Assembly: GCA_002398825.1 (NCBI GenBank)
Contig: DHBS01000014.1
Coordinates: forward strand, 31,168-54,095
From: Syntrophomonas sp. UBA4922
Lineage (GTDB): Bacteria > Bacillota > Syntrophomonadia > Syntrophomonadales > Syntrophomonadaceae
Direction of reading: 5' to 3'
DNA length: 22,928 bases
The notes below the pieces were generated by a model. The model saw only the letters and a program-made list of their open reading frames with translations. It was not told where the DNA came from and ran no database searches. Every line of letters starts with the position of its first letter. The stretch's first letter is position 1. Position numbers and translations under genes: made by a program. Positions 7,678 to 15,606 of the stretch are shown piece by piece.

Positions 7678-8013
7678 CTATCTTCTTGGGGCTTTATTGG
7701 CATCAGATTCATTGGGGTTTTCCTGGGGGTGGCAGCAGCCACCGCCGCCATTTCGGCCATGTCCAGGCATGAATAACATCATTAAAGGGCAGGCCAGACT
7801 CATTATCAATATGGGCAGCCAACTCAAGTTCTTGGAACCAGCCTCGGCATTCCCCGGTGGTGCAATATAATAAAAGACCATCATGCCTGCCAAGACAATT
7901 ACCAGCAACCAGGGCAACCAGGTTAGCCCATTGGTTTTGGGGCTTGGCAGGTTAGAACTTTGATTGGGTTGGTTATGTTCTGAGCTTCGTTCATTATGAT
8001 TATGGCAATCCAT
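7678..8013 (-). CDS. Small two-helix membrane protein with His/Cys-rich ends
   Basis: The 111-residue product has two predicted membrane helices (about 31-50 and 63-83). The N-terminus is hydrophilic and starts MDCHNHNERSSEHN. The C-terminal loop has GHGRNGGGGCCHP, with paired Cys flanked by His. This layout recalls short metal-associated membrane proteins such as DUF2933, but I cannot assign it with confidence. Cys and His at both ends suggest a metal or heme-type ligand set on one side of the membrane; this is inference. The ATG at 8013 has a GGAGG site 9 bases upstream. It appears to be transcribed alone. The region from 8014 to 8231 holds no gene I can support. Confidence 0.75.
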   Translation of the reverse strand: MDCHNHNERSSEHNQPNQSSNLPSPKTNGLTWLPWLLVIVLAGMMVFYYIAPPGNAEAGSKNLSWLPILIMSLACPLMMLFMPGHGRNGGGGCCHPQENPNESDANKAPRR

Positions 8014-8231
8014 ACTCCATTACCTCCATCCATTAGCCGTGCCGCTTACATTTTCTAACTGACTCCATTTTAAAAAGCTTTTGTGTTGATTTTATGAAGA
8101 CCTAAGGATTAATCACGATCATACCCAGCTACTGCCGGCAAAAAGGATGCGTATGTACCAAGGGATCTGCGGTCACCTATACCATGTGCTGCCCGGCATC
8201 ACATCTTGAATGGGTGGAGTCACGAGGTTGA

Positions 8232-8675
8232 TCAGATATAAAACATAAGAGATTCCGCTCCCTGCATTTTCCTATACTCGATCAACAAGTCCTCCAAAGT
8301 GATACTGTCAACGACTGTGTCGATGCTCGTATTGATCCTATCCCATACCTGCGTCTTCAAACAATATTCAACCGGATTTAACGCTTCACTGCCGGTCTTG
8401 TCCCCGACTACGGCCAGATCCCCTTCCAAGGCTCGAAGTATTTGGCCAACCGTAATCCGGTTCAAGCTATCGGCCAGCATATATCCTCCCTGAGCCCCTT
8501 TTATGCTCACTACCAAACCGGCCTTTCTCAGGGTGGAAAATACCTGCTCCAGATAATTGGTGGAAATGTCCTGCCGTTCAGCTATAGTGTTTAAAGCAAC
8601 ATGATCGCCGCCCGAGTTTAGCGCCAGATCGAGCATAGCCCTTAAACCATAACGACCTTTGGTTGACATCTTCAT
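8232..8675 (-). CDS. Rrf2 family transcriptional regulator, CymR-like
   Basis: The 147-residue protein is a full-length Rrf2 regulator: MKMSTKGRYGLRAMLDLA, winged helix with ISTNYLEQVFSTLRKAGLV, wing with KGAQGGYMLA, and the characteristic C-terminal MFYI. IscR-type members carry three Cys for a [2Fe-2S] cluster near residues 92-104; here only C105 is present, so cluster binding in the IscR manner is unlikely. The ending and the missing Cys match CymR, the repressor of cysteine metabolism in Firmicutes. The ATG at 8675 has GGAGG 8 bases upstream; a longer reading to 8792 gives an AT-rich, non-homologous leader. It is divergent from the Lgt homologue. The cysteine desulfurase at 12688 is a plausible functional neighbour. 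Confidence 0.88.
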   Translation of the reverse strand: MKMSTKGRYGLRAMLDLALNSGGDHVALNTIAERQDISTNYLEQVFSTLRKAGLVVSIKGAQGGYMLADSLNRITVGQILRALEGDLAVVGDKTGSEALNPVEYCLKTQVWDRINTSIDTVVDSITLEDLLIEYRKMQGAESLMFYI

Positions 8676-8714
8676 AGCCCAGACCTCCAGATACCATATA
8701 GTTTTCTTATATGA

Positions 8715-8744
8715 ATAATAATATATCCTTGACAGCGGATGCAA
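8715..8744 (-). promoter_or_regulatory. Candidate promoter of the Rrf2 regulator gene
   Basis: On the minus strand TTGCAT (8744-8739) and TATTAT (8720-8715) are 18 bases apart, and the start codon lies 40 bases further. It is the best sigma-A-like pair upstream of the gene. Confidence 0.4.
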
Positions 8745-8757
8745 GCAGCACGATGAT

Positions 8758-8788
8758 TTGACAATGAATACATAAATTAAAATATAAG
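8758..8788 (+). promoter_or_regulatory. Candidate promoter of the Lgt homologue
   Basis: A perfect TTGACA at 8758-8763 is followed at 18-19 bases by ATATAA/TATAAG. Transcription would start about 125 bases before the ATG at 8921, and the leader would contain the 14-base element at 8817. Confidence 0.45.
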
Positions 8789-8816
8789 CCATGAGAATTT
8801 TTTTAGCGCTGATACT

Positions 8817-8830
8817 TCTTCACAATATCT
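8817..8830 (+). repeat. 14-base repeat TCTTCACAATATCT, copy 1
   Basis: An exact copy occurs at 9777-9790. This copy is 90 bases before the Lgt start; the other is 54 bases before the DUF2318 gene. Both lie in non-coding sequence. It may be a shared regulatory element or chance. Confidence 0.5.
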
Positions 8831-8920
8831 TCACTCTGTGATGATAGTCTTGAAGCGGGATTGTTTTGTCTGCTATCGTCATTCAACAATGAGCCCTGAT
8901 CAGAAAGGATACCGCGAGAT

Positions 8921-9757
8921 ATGGATAGAATTCTGTTTCAGTTTGGTCCGCTGACAATATATACCTTTGGCTTTGCCATCGCGGTTGGGACTTTGACTGC
9001 CTACCTGCTGGCCATTAGAGAGGCCAAAAGAAACGCTCTGGATGAAGAAAAGTTATCTACCCTAATACTTGTTATACTGCTGGCCGGTGTTCTGGGGGCA
9101 CGTATATTCTTTGTTCTTTTCTACCAACCTGCTTACTACTGGCACAACCCGGCCGATATTTTCAAACTTTATGAAGGGGGGCTTTCCATACATGGAGGTA
9201 TTTTGGGCGCGTTACTGGCCGGACTTTGGTATACCAAAAAGGTTAAATTGCCCTTCTGGAAGACCGCTGACCTGATAGCTCCAGCTGCCGTTTTGGGACA
9301 GGGAATTGCCCGCGTGGGTTGTGATGTATACGGGAAGGTCATGAGCGGAATTTGGCCCTGGGGTATAGAGGTAAACGGCCTCGTGGTGCACCCGGTACAG
9401 ATCTATGAAGCCCTGCTGGACCTGGCACTTTTTGTCTTCCTATGGGGCCAGCGCTCCCGGCAAAAATATACCGGGCAAATCTTCGTGTACTATTTGGGCG
9501 GTTACGCGCTGATCAGACTGATGCTGGAGTTTTTCAGAACCAATCCAACTATCATTGGCGACGTCACCCCGGCGCATTTAACCAGTTTGGCATTCATTGT
9601 AGTGTCTTATGCGCTAAATAGCTGGCTTGGCAAACGAAATCCGGGTGAAATAATAGCCGGAACCCCATCATCAACCTGGGTGGCCCCTCTCGTCTGGGGC
9701 CAAGTAATTATACTGGCTCTGGTTAACGTAATGATATTTTATGCTTTAGCAAGCTAG
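8921..9757 (+). CDS. lgt: Prolipoprotein diacylglyceryl transferase family protein, atypical
   Basis: The 278-residue protein has about seven membrane helices and the Lgt fold: GARIFF (R61), GGLSIHGG (H91), HPVQIYE (H157) and IRLMLEFFRTN near the C-terminus. Lgt moves diacylglycerol from phosphatidylglycerol to the lipobox Cys of prolipoproteins. The most conserved Lgt signature, RIGNFINGE, reads RVGCDVYGK here. R131 is kept, but the Asn that is important in E. coli Lgt (N146) is replaced by C134. Such Cys-containing variants occur in a side branch of the family and may have altered substrate or function. The ATG follows a modest AAAGGA site. It is probably co-expressed with the DUF2318 gene 87 bases downstream. 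Confidence 0.85.
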   Translation: MDRILFQFGPLTIYTFGFAIAVGTLTAYLLAIREAKRNALDEEKLSTLILVILLAGVLGARIFFVLFYQPAYYWHNPADIFKLYEGGLSIHGGILGALLAGLWYTKKVKLPFWKTADLIAPAAVLGQGIARVGCDVYGKVMSGIWPWGIEVNGLVVHPVQIYEALLDLALFVFLWGQRSRQKYTGQIFVYYLGGYALIRLMLEFFRTNPTIIGDVTPAHLTSLAFIVVSYALNSWLGKRNPGEIIAGTPSSTWVAPLVWGQVIILALVNVMIFYALAS

Positions 9758-9776
9758 TTAAGGCCGGCTTATGATG

Positions 9777-9790
9777 TCTTCACAATATCT
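9777..9790 (+). repeat. 14-base repeat TCTTCACAATATCT, copy 2
   Basis: Identical to 8817-8830. It lies in the 87-base gap between the Lgt homologue and the DUF2318 gene, so it may mark a second promoter or operator for the latter. Confidence 0.5.
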
Positions 9791-9844
9791 GCACATTTAC
9801 CAGATAAAATGGTCAAAGCAATTTCAGTACAGGAGGGATTTTTA

Positions 9845-10468
9845 ATGAAGAAAAGCGGTGGTATTTCAAAAATAGTATTTTGGGGATGTGTGGCGCTATC
9901 TCTGGCCATTATAGCTTTTTATGGCTTAAACCCCGGATCAGCTGATCCAGCCGTTCCCGACAGAACAAGCACTTCCGCGGGAAACAATGCTGAACCCGAG
10001 CCTATCACCAAACCGGCCCCCAATGCGCCCCGCGAAAACCAACCAAGCGGCAATGCTCAATCCAATAAGGCTGACAGCAAAAACAATCCCCAAAATGGAG
10101 ACATCGCCATAAATATTACCAAGAGTCAAATCTCTTCCCAAGCCAGCTTTATCCCCTATACGCTTAATGGCGTGAACATGGAGATAATTGCGGTTAAGGC
10201 AAGCGACGGCACTATCAGAACGGCCTTAAATACCTGTCAGGTTTGCTATGATTCGGGCCGGGGCTATTATATTCAGGAAGGCTCCTATCTGGTCTGCCAG
10301 AACTGCGGAAATAGATTTCATATTGACCAGGTCGAAAAGATAAAAGGCGGATGCAATCCGGTTCCGGTCATGGGAAGTGATAAAACCGATCTGGGCAGCA
10401 CCATCGCCTTATCCAAAGAATTTATTGCCACCCAACTGCCATACTTCACCAATTGGAGAGACAGCTAA
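9845..10468 (+). CDS. DUF2318 domain membrane-anchored metal/Fe-S protein
   Basis: The 207-residue protein has one N-terminal membrane anchor (about residues 9-27), a Pro/Asn-rich linker to ~85 and a DUF2318 domain at ~95-200. The domain has two CxxC pairs (C131xxC134, C151xxC154) with H159 and C170 close by, plus the TCQVCYD...GYYIQEG pattern of the family. DUF2318 proteins are predicted extracytoplasmic metal or Fe-S carriers; FtrD of the iron uptake system FtrABCD belongs here. The ATG at 9845 follows AGGAGGG by 7 bases; the earlier in-frame ATG at 9809 lacks a site. A strong terminator follows at 10505. A link with the atypical Lgt gene is suggested by order and by a shared 14-base upstream element. 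Confidence 0.88.
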   Translation: MKKSGGISKIVFWGCVALSLAIIAFYGLNPGSADPAVPDRTSTSAGNNAEPEPITKPAPNAPRENQPSGNAQSNKADSKNNPQNGDIAINITKSQISSQASFIPYTLNGVNMEIIAVKASDGTIRTALNTCQVCYDSGRGYYIQEGSYLVCQNCGNRFHIDQVEKIKGGCNPVPVMGSDKTDLGSTIALSKEFIATQLPYFTNWRDS

Positions 10469-10504
10469 TCATTATCAATGATCGACCTCGTCAGTAAAAT
10501 ATGC

Positions 10505-10549
10505 AGCCCCCGCTATGTCCTCACAGATTAAGCGGGGGCTTTGTTTTTG
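10505..10549 (+). terminator. Rho-independent terminator after the DUF2318 gene
   Basis: AGCCCCCGCT and AGCGGGGGCT form a perfect 10-bp GC-rich stem with a 16-base loop, followed by TTGTTTTTG. It lies 37 bases past the stop at 10468. Confidence 0.85.
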
Positions 10550-10662
10550 TCAATTTAGACGCAGACACCTTATTAGCCTTTTCGGCCATATGGGTGTACC
10601 GTCGTGATTATACCCGCAGGGTTTGAGACCTCTGCCCTTCCCATTGTCAGGATGACGGTTTT

Positions 10663-12324
10663 TCAGTAACGCCGCCCTGAAATAAGGAAGGCATATAAGC
10701 CCATTAAGATGGCAAAGCCGCTGGTAGCCATGAGGACTCTGTTCAAGTGAGCCGCGGAATGATCCCCCGCCAGCAGCAGCAAAGACGTGCTGATCAGCCC
10801 GCCGGCAATGATCAAACTGGCGCTTATACGGTTTGATACCTGGGTGATTTTAGTTTCGAAGCTCTTCTTCAGCTCATGTTTGTGGGATATTTCCAGATCC
10901 CCCTGCCCGGCCACCTTTACCAAATGGTTCAGATTCCGGGGGAAAGCAAACAAAGGCTTGATTTCCCGATAATAATTACGGCGCAGGCTGCGGTAAATAC
11001 CTTCCGGCTTTATCCTTTCTATAAACATTTCCCGAATGATAGGACCGGCCACTTCGGAGATATTAAAGTTCGGATCGAGTCTTTTGCCGACGCCATCCAC
11101 GGTGATCAAAGCCTTCATGAGAGCGGTGAGGTAATTGGGCAGCCGCAGTTGATAACGGTAGGCGATGTCCATCATTTCCCGGCGCAAGCGGTCGGCGTCA
11201 ATGCTCCCCATATTGGATAAATATACCCTTTCTATCAGATCCGAGAAGTCCGCCTCAAAACTGTCCAGATCAACCCGCTCATTTAATATTCCCATATCAT
11301 ATAAGGCACTCATGGCACTGTCCAGATCCTTTTTGTCGATCCCCACCAGCAGCTGTCCCAGGGTGGTCAGCCTTTTTTCCGTCAATAACCCGATCTCCCC
11401 AAAATCAATAAAGGCGATTTTATCTTCATTCAGGAGCATCATATTCCCGGGATGCGGGTCAGCCTGAAAAAAACCGTGCATCATGACCTGGGTCAAAAAG
11501 GCCCGGGTTCCCAAACGGGAAATCTTATTGCGGTTCCATCCCCGGGCTTGAATGGTATTAAAATCACTGAGTTTTACTCCATCAATAAATTCCTCGGTCA
11601 GAATCTTTCTGGTGCTGTATTCCGCAAAAACACGGGGAATAACCACTGAATGGTCCGCGGCAAAATTCACACGCATTCTTTCAGTGTTTTTGGCCTCCCG
11701 TTCATAATCCAATTCCAGGCGCAATATTTTGGCATAATCCTCAATCATAGCCTGTATGCCGATTTGCCTGGCATCCGCAGAGCGCTTTTCCGCCAGGCCG
11801 GCCAAATCGATCAGTATCTGCAGGTCGTCTTCCACCAGGTTTTCAATGCCTGGGCGCTGCACCTTTACAATAATCTCTTCCCCGCTTTTTAAACGGGCCC
11901 GGTGCACTTGTCCAATAGATGCGGCCGCCAGCGGTACAGGATTAAACTCTGCAAAGATTTCCTCCACCGGGCCAATCTCCGCAGCGATCTGTGCTTTGAC
12001 TTGATCGACAGGAAAAGGCAGTACTTTATCCTGCAGCTTCTCAAGTTCTTCAATAAAAGCCGGTGAAAGAATGTCTGACCTGGTGCTGAGCAATTGACCG
12101 AACTTGATAAAGGTGGGGCCCAGTTCCATCAGGGCGTTGGTCAGCTTATCTGCCATACAGCTGTCCGATTCCTTTTGGCATTTTTGCAGTGAATATACCG
12201 CAGGTAAGGGCACTACGCTTTCCAGACCCAACCGGTGGACGAAATAACCCAGGCCATGCTTCAACAAGGTCTGGATGATTTGCCGGTAACGACGCCTATG
12301 CCTTATTTTGCGATAAATATTCAA
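10663..12324 (-). CDS. UbiB/AarF/ABC1 family atypical kinase-like protein
   Basis: The 553-residue protein is a full-length UbiB/ABC1 family member. It shows the KxGQ motif (KFGQ, residues 74-77), the Ala-rich nucleotide loop AAASIGQVH (133-141), the ATP-site Lys K154, the catalytic loop ADPHPGNM (288-295) and DFGE (307-310). Two membrane helices close the C-terminus (about 503-523 and 530-550). UbiB supports ubiquinone synthesis in Proteobacteria as an ATPase; in anaerobic Firmicutes, which lack ubiquinone, its role is unknown and may concern quinone or isoprenoid lipids. The start is TTG at 12324 after AGGAGG. It is transcribed alone; a candidate promoter lies at 12489-12516. Confidence 0.92.
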   Translation of the reverse strand: MNIYRKIRHRRRYRQIIQTLLKHGLGYFVHRLGLESVVPLPAVYSLQKCQKESDSCMADKLTNALMELGPTFIKFGQLLSTRSDILSPAFIEELEKLQDKVLPFPVDQVKAQIAAEIGPVEEIFAEFNPVPLAAASIGQVHRARLKSGEEIIVKVQRPGIENLVEDDLQILIDLAGLAEKRSADARQIGIQAMIEDYAKILRLELDYEREAKNTERMRVNFAADHSVVIPRVFAEYSTRKILTEEFIDGVKLSDFNTIQARGWNRNKISRLGTRAFLTQVMMHGFFQADPHPGNMMLLNEDKIAFIDFGEIGLLTEKRLTTLGQLLVGIDKKDLDSAMSALYDMGILNERVDLDSFEADFSDLIERVYLSNMGSIDADRLRREMMDIAYRYQLRLPNYLTALMKALITVDGVGKRLDPNFNISEVAGPIIREMFIERIKPEGIYRSLRRNYYREIKPLFAFPRNLNHLVKVAGQGDLEISHKHELKKSFETKITQVSNRISASLIIAGGLISTSLLLLAGDHSAAHLNRVLMATSGFAILMGLYAFLISGRRY

Positions 12325-12488
12325 ATTGCCGCCTCCTTGAGGTTAGGTTCAACCGCTATCCGGCTGTTTATGTCCCACTGCAACTGATTTGGGGTAAAAG
12401 CTATATTCAATATTTCTTTACTGTAGTGGCTTAAAGGCTGGCTCTAAGTTAAAGAGAGCTTTCAATATCAGGCATATTCCTCCAAAAT

Positions 12489-12516
12489 AGTGTAGCATTT
12501 TCTTTGCGAATTGTAA
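12489..12516 (-). promoter_or_regulatory. Candidate promoter of the UbiB-like gene
   Basis: On the minus strand TTACAA (12516-12511) and TACACT (12494-12489) are 16 bases apart. The start codon at 12324 is ~160 bases downstream, leaving a long leader. Confidence 0.4.
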
Positions 12517-12570
12517 TGCACCCATCCGGTATTTAAACTTTCACAGACCTAAAGAACCCTTATCCAGCCT

Positions 12571-12597
12571 GAAAGCACCTCCAGATGGGGTGCTTTC
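12571..12597 (-). terminator. Hairpin downstream of iscS
   Basis: GAAAGCACC and GGTGCTTTC pair perfectly, with two further inner pairs and a 5-base loop. It lies 91 bases past the iscS stop. Neither side has a T-run, so it may stabilise the 3' end or be an intrinsic terminator of low efficiency. Confidence 0.4.
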
Positions 12598-12687
12598 GGG
12601 ATGAATGATGCAGTTGATGGAAAAGTAATATTACTCAGCCGCCATATGGGCTGATGCTTTATGCCTGCATAATTCGAATCCTTTGTT

Positions 12688-13845
12688 TTACTGCGACATC
12701 GACCAGATAAGCCTGGAGCGCTCCACCACTTCCGGCAGGATTGACATCAGCTTGTCGATGTCCGCTTCGCAGTTATCTTTACCCAGACTTAGCCGCAAAG
12801 CGCTTAAGGCAATTTCGTTTTTTAATCCCAGGGCTCTTAAAACATGGGATGCCTGAAATGAATTGGAGCTGCAAGCCGCCGCACTGGAGGCGGAGATGCC
12901 TTGCGAGTCCAGGAAATATATTAAATAATCACCTTCCACCCCGGGGAATACGAAACTGGCATGGCCGGGGATACGATGCTGCGGGTGTCCGGTAAGGTAA
13001 CTCTGAGGAATTTCATCCAACACCCTTTGAATAAGGTTCTGTCCCAGTCGCCCCAGATGAGAAGCACGTTTTTCCATTTCATACCGGGCTATTTCAGCGG
13101 CTTTGCCCAAACCTACGATACCCGGCAGGTTTTCGGTCCCCGGACGCCAGTTTCGCTCCTGTCCCCCTCCATAAGCCAGTGGGGCCACATTTATTCCCGA
13201 CCTGATGTATAATGCGCCGCTCCCCTTGGGCCCATATAATTTATGGGCTGACAGCGACAGCAGATCTACACCCAGTTCCTTGACATTTACCGGGATGCGG
13301 CCTACGGACTGCACCGCATCACTATGAAAACATATGTTGTTCTGCCCGGCGATTTCTCCGATTTCAGCGATGGGCTGCATTGTGCCGATCTCATTATTGG
13401 CGTGCATAATGCTGATAAGGACTGTGTCCTCACGGATAGTCTTTTTTAATTGGTCTATATTAATAGCTCCATAAAAGTCGACGGGTAAAACTGCTACCTC
13501 AAAACCCAACTGACCCAGAAATTGAAAAGCGTTAAGCACTGCGTGATGCTCTACTGCGGAAGTTATAACATGGCGCCCTTGTTTTTGCCTGGCCAAGGCC
13601 GCGCCGATGATGGCAAGATTATCAGCTTCGGTTCCGCCGCTGGTAAACACTATTTCCTGAGCTTCTGCTCCAATTAGTGCGGCTACCTGTTTCCGCGCAG
13701 TTTCTAAATGTTCTTTGGCCTCGCGTCCCTGGCTGTGCAAACTGGATGGATTCCCCCAGCCATTTGTTATAACTTCCATCATCGCGTCGGCAACCTCAGG
13801 ATCAACAGGAGTCGTTGCACTATGGTCCATATATATTCTCTTCAT
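12688..13845 (-). CDS. iscS: Cysteine desulfurase (IscS/NifS group)
   Basis: The 385-residue PLP enzyme takes sulfur from L-cysteine as a persulfide for Fe-S clusters and thio-modified tRNA. Visible features are YMDHSATTP at the start, VEHHAV with the cofactor-stacking His (100-101), SDAVQSVG, the PLP Lys K202 in SAHKLYGPKG and the catalytic loop ASSAAACSSNS with C325. Loop and length fit the group I (IscS/NifS) enzymes rather than SufS. The ATG at 13845 has CGGAGGAG upstream; an extension to 13905 is not homologous. No iscU or mnmA lies beside it. It is 77 bases after the isochorismatase-type gene on the same strand, so they may share transcription. Confidence 0.95.
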   Translation of the reverse strand: MKRIYMDHSATTPVDPEVADAMMEVITNGWGNPSSLHSQGREAKEHLETARKQVAALIGAEAQEIVFTSGGTEADNLAIIGAALARQKQGRHVITSAVEHHAVLNAFQFLGQLGFEVAVLPVDFYGAINIDQLKKTIREDTVLISIMHANNEIGTMQPIAEIGEIAGQNNICFHSDAVQSVGRIPVNVKELGVDLLSLSAHKLYGPKGSGALYIRSGINVAPLAYGGGQERNWRPGTENLPGIVGLGKAAEIARYEMEKRASHLGRLGQNLIQRVLDEIPQSYLTGHPQHRIPGHASFVFPGVEGDYLIYFLDSQGISASSAAACSSNSFQASHVLRALGLKNEIALSALRLSLGKDNCEADIDKLMSILPEVVERSRLIWSMSQ

Positions 13846-13921
13846 CTTACCGCTCCTCCGCGCCTTTGGCCTATGCCCTTTACACCCATCGTATCCGCTT
13901 CCCATGCCTCTCTGAATTTAC

Positions 13922-14482
13922 CTATTTGAGCAGCGGTGACAATGCCTTAAATTCCGGAGTGCCTGAAGTTTTGAGGATATCGAAGAATATGGTCTCCGCA
14001 TTGGTGATCACCGCTCCCATTTGCTTCATCAATTCCAGACCGCTGCGATAATTCTGTTTAAAACGCGAGCAGATCGCATCTTCTACCACGTGTACGGTGT
14101 AGCCGTTCTCGAGCAAGTCCCTCACGGTCTGGTACACGCAAACGTGAGTCTCAGTGCCGGTAACGATGATCTTGGGCCGGTCATACGCGAAGAGCGCTTT
14201 TCTGGTCTCCAGGGTGCAGGCGGTAAAAGACATTTTTTCGACTACCTCGGTTCCTTCGGGAAAATTCTCCTTTATCTCGGTAACGGTAGGGCCCAGGCCA
14301 CGGGGGTTTTGTTCGGTGACTAAAACCGGCAGGCCTGTTTCCCTGGCGAGCTTGAGCAAGAGGCTGGTGTTTTTCACCACCGAGTCCCGGTATTTCATGG
14401 CTTTTAATAGCTTGTCCTGCAAGTCGATAATCAACAAGAGCGAATCCAGCCGATCCAATCTGTACTTGCCCATTTCCATCAT
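13922..14482 (-). CDS. Isochorismatase family cysteine hydrolase
   Basis: The 186-residue protein is an isochorismatase-like (nicotinamidase-related) hydrolase with the catalytic triad visible: D20 in LLIIDLQDK, K83 in VEKMSF and C115 in GTETHVCV. Members of this compact subgroup (similar to YcaC) act on amides or unknown substrates, and the substrate cannot be read from sequence. The start at 14482 follows GGAGG by 5 bases; the adjacent ATG at 14479 is equally possible. It may be co-transcribed with iscS downstream. Confidence 0.9.
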   Translation of the reverse strand: MMEMGKYRLDRLDSLLLIIDLQDKLLKAMKYRDSVVKNTSLLLKLARETGLPVLVTEQNPRGLGPTVTEIKENFPEGTEVVEKMSFTACTLETRKALFAYDRPKIIVTGTETHVCVYQTVRDLLENGYTVHVVEDAICSRFKQNYRSGLELMKQMGAVITNAETIFFDILKTSGTPEFKALSPLLK

Positions 14483-14575
14483 TGCATCCTCCTTATGGAA
14501 TAATTGACTTATGGGATTATTCTATCATGTATAGGTTGCTCCTTGAAGCCCTGGCTAATGCCGATAAACATGACA

Positions 14576-14606
14576 TTGCTTTCTACAGGTGCTAATCTGT
14601 TATAAT
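14576..14606 (+). promoter_or_regulatory. Candidate promoter of the membrane protein gene at 14637
   Basis: A perfect TATAAT at 14601-14606 lies 30 bases before the ATG. The best -35 is TTGCTT at 14576-14581, with a long 19-base spacer, so the -10 is more certain than the -35. Confidence 0.5.
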
Positions 14607-14636
14607 TAGTAAGAGTATTAGGGATATGGTCCTATC

Positions 14637-15581
14637 ATGAAATATTTTCGTTTACTTGTTTTTATAATATTATTTTTTGGAGTTGTGGCTGCCGGAATGG
14701 TGACGTGTTTTGGGCTGGGAAGTGAAGCTTCGCTGCTCAACGCCGATTTTTATGAGCAGCAATTTACCCGGCATAATATCTACGAGCTGTCACAGCGCTA
14801 TGTTCTTATGGAGATACGCTCCGGCATCAACCAGCAGCTGGCGGAACCGGTTCGTGATGCCTTGATGCATGCTATAGAAAGGTCTTTTTCCCCGGAATGG
14901 ACCCGTCAGGAGACTTCCCGCTTGATTGAGAACCTGCTGGGCTACCTTAAAAACCAGGAGGATGTACTGGATCTAACCATTGACTTGCGTCCCAGGCAGA
15001 ATTTATTACTGCAGGAATATATCCAACAATTCAGAACACTTCCCCCGGCAAACAGCGCCCTGGCAGACATGATCGAGCAGCAAAGCGAGCGTCTATTAAG
15101 TCATATAAGCCAATTCCTGCATTTGCCGGAGACTATTGATATTACTCAGAACACGGTATTTTCCCGGCCCGAAACACAGCAATACATGCAGGCTTTCAGA
15201 CAGTACTACCCTTATACCGCCTACCTGTACTATGTGCTCCTGGGCTTGCTGGCGATGTTGATCCTCGTTCGGGGCTTTGCCGCAGGCTTAAGATGGTTTG
15301 GCCTGGGACTGGTTTTGGCCAGCATACTGTGTTTGGTGGCTTTAAATGCCGGTGATGTCCGCGTGGAACGTTATATAATAGAACATGTGACCGACAATAG
15401 CAATTGGCTTTCACTGGGCGCAAATCCCGCCGTACTGGCCAGAATTTTAAAAACGGCTGTTCAAGCCGCCTTTATGAAGACGACCCTGATGCTGGGTGGT
15501 GTGGGTGTGCTGCTAGCCGGCTGCGGATTCTACTGGGAAAGGCTGCAGCGCCACAGTCACCAAAGCAGGTTTGGGGCTTAA
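14637..15581 (+). CDS. Membrane protein of unknown function with large extracytoplasmic domain
   Basis: The 314-residue protein has one N-terminal helix (about 5-27), a ~165-residue predominantly helical extracytoplasmic domain, then three more helices (about 195-215, 220-240 and 278-298). The extracytoplasmic part contains NADFYEQQF, FSPEWTRQE and LDLTIDLRPRQ, a pattern I associate with uncharacterised membrane proteins of Firmicutes and Chloroflexi, but I know no function. The ATG at 14637 has only a weak GGG-type ribosome site. It appears to be a single-gene unit with its own TATAAT. Confidence 0.82.
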   Translation: MKYFRLLVFIILFFGVVAAGMVTCFGLGSEASLLNADFYEQQFTRHNIYELSQRYVLMEIRSGINQQLAEPVRDALMHAIERSFSPEWTRQETSRLIENLLGYLKNQEDVLDLTIDLRPRQNLLLQEYIQQFRTLPPANSALADMIEQQSERLLSHISQFLHLPETIDITQNTVFSRPETQQYMQAFRQYYPYTAYLYYVLLGLLAMLILVRGFAAGLRWFGLGLVLASILCLVALNAGDVRVERYIIEHVTDNSNWLSLGANPAVLARILKTAVQAAFMKTTLMLGGVGVLLAGCGFYWERLQRHSHQSRFGA

Positions 15582-15606
15582 AGCATCAGTTGCGGAAATC
15601 CTGCAA

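Larger units (their letters stand above)
12325..12687. other. Intergenic region between iscS and the UbiB-like gene
   Basis: It holds a candidate minus-strand promoter (12489-12516) and a hairpin (12571-12597). Just after the promoter, a GGAGG site precedes an 8-codon reading frame (12475 to 12449, MPDIESSL) that could be a leader peptide, though nothing supports translation beyond the site. I see no other gene. Confidence 0.4.

Noticed and set aside
13846..13905. 20-codon N-terminal extension of the cysteine desulfurase
   Set aside because: The CGGAGGAG site points to the ATG at 13845, and the family starts at MKRIYMDHSATTP.
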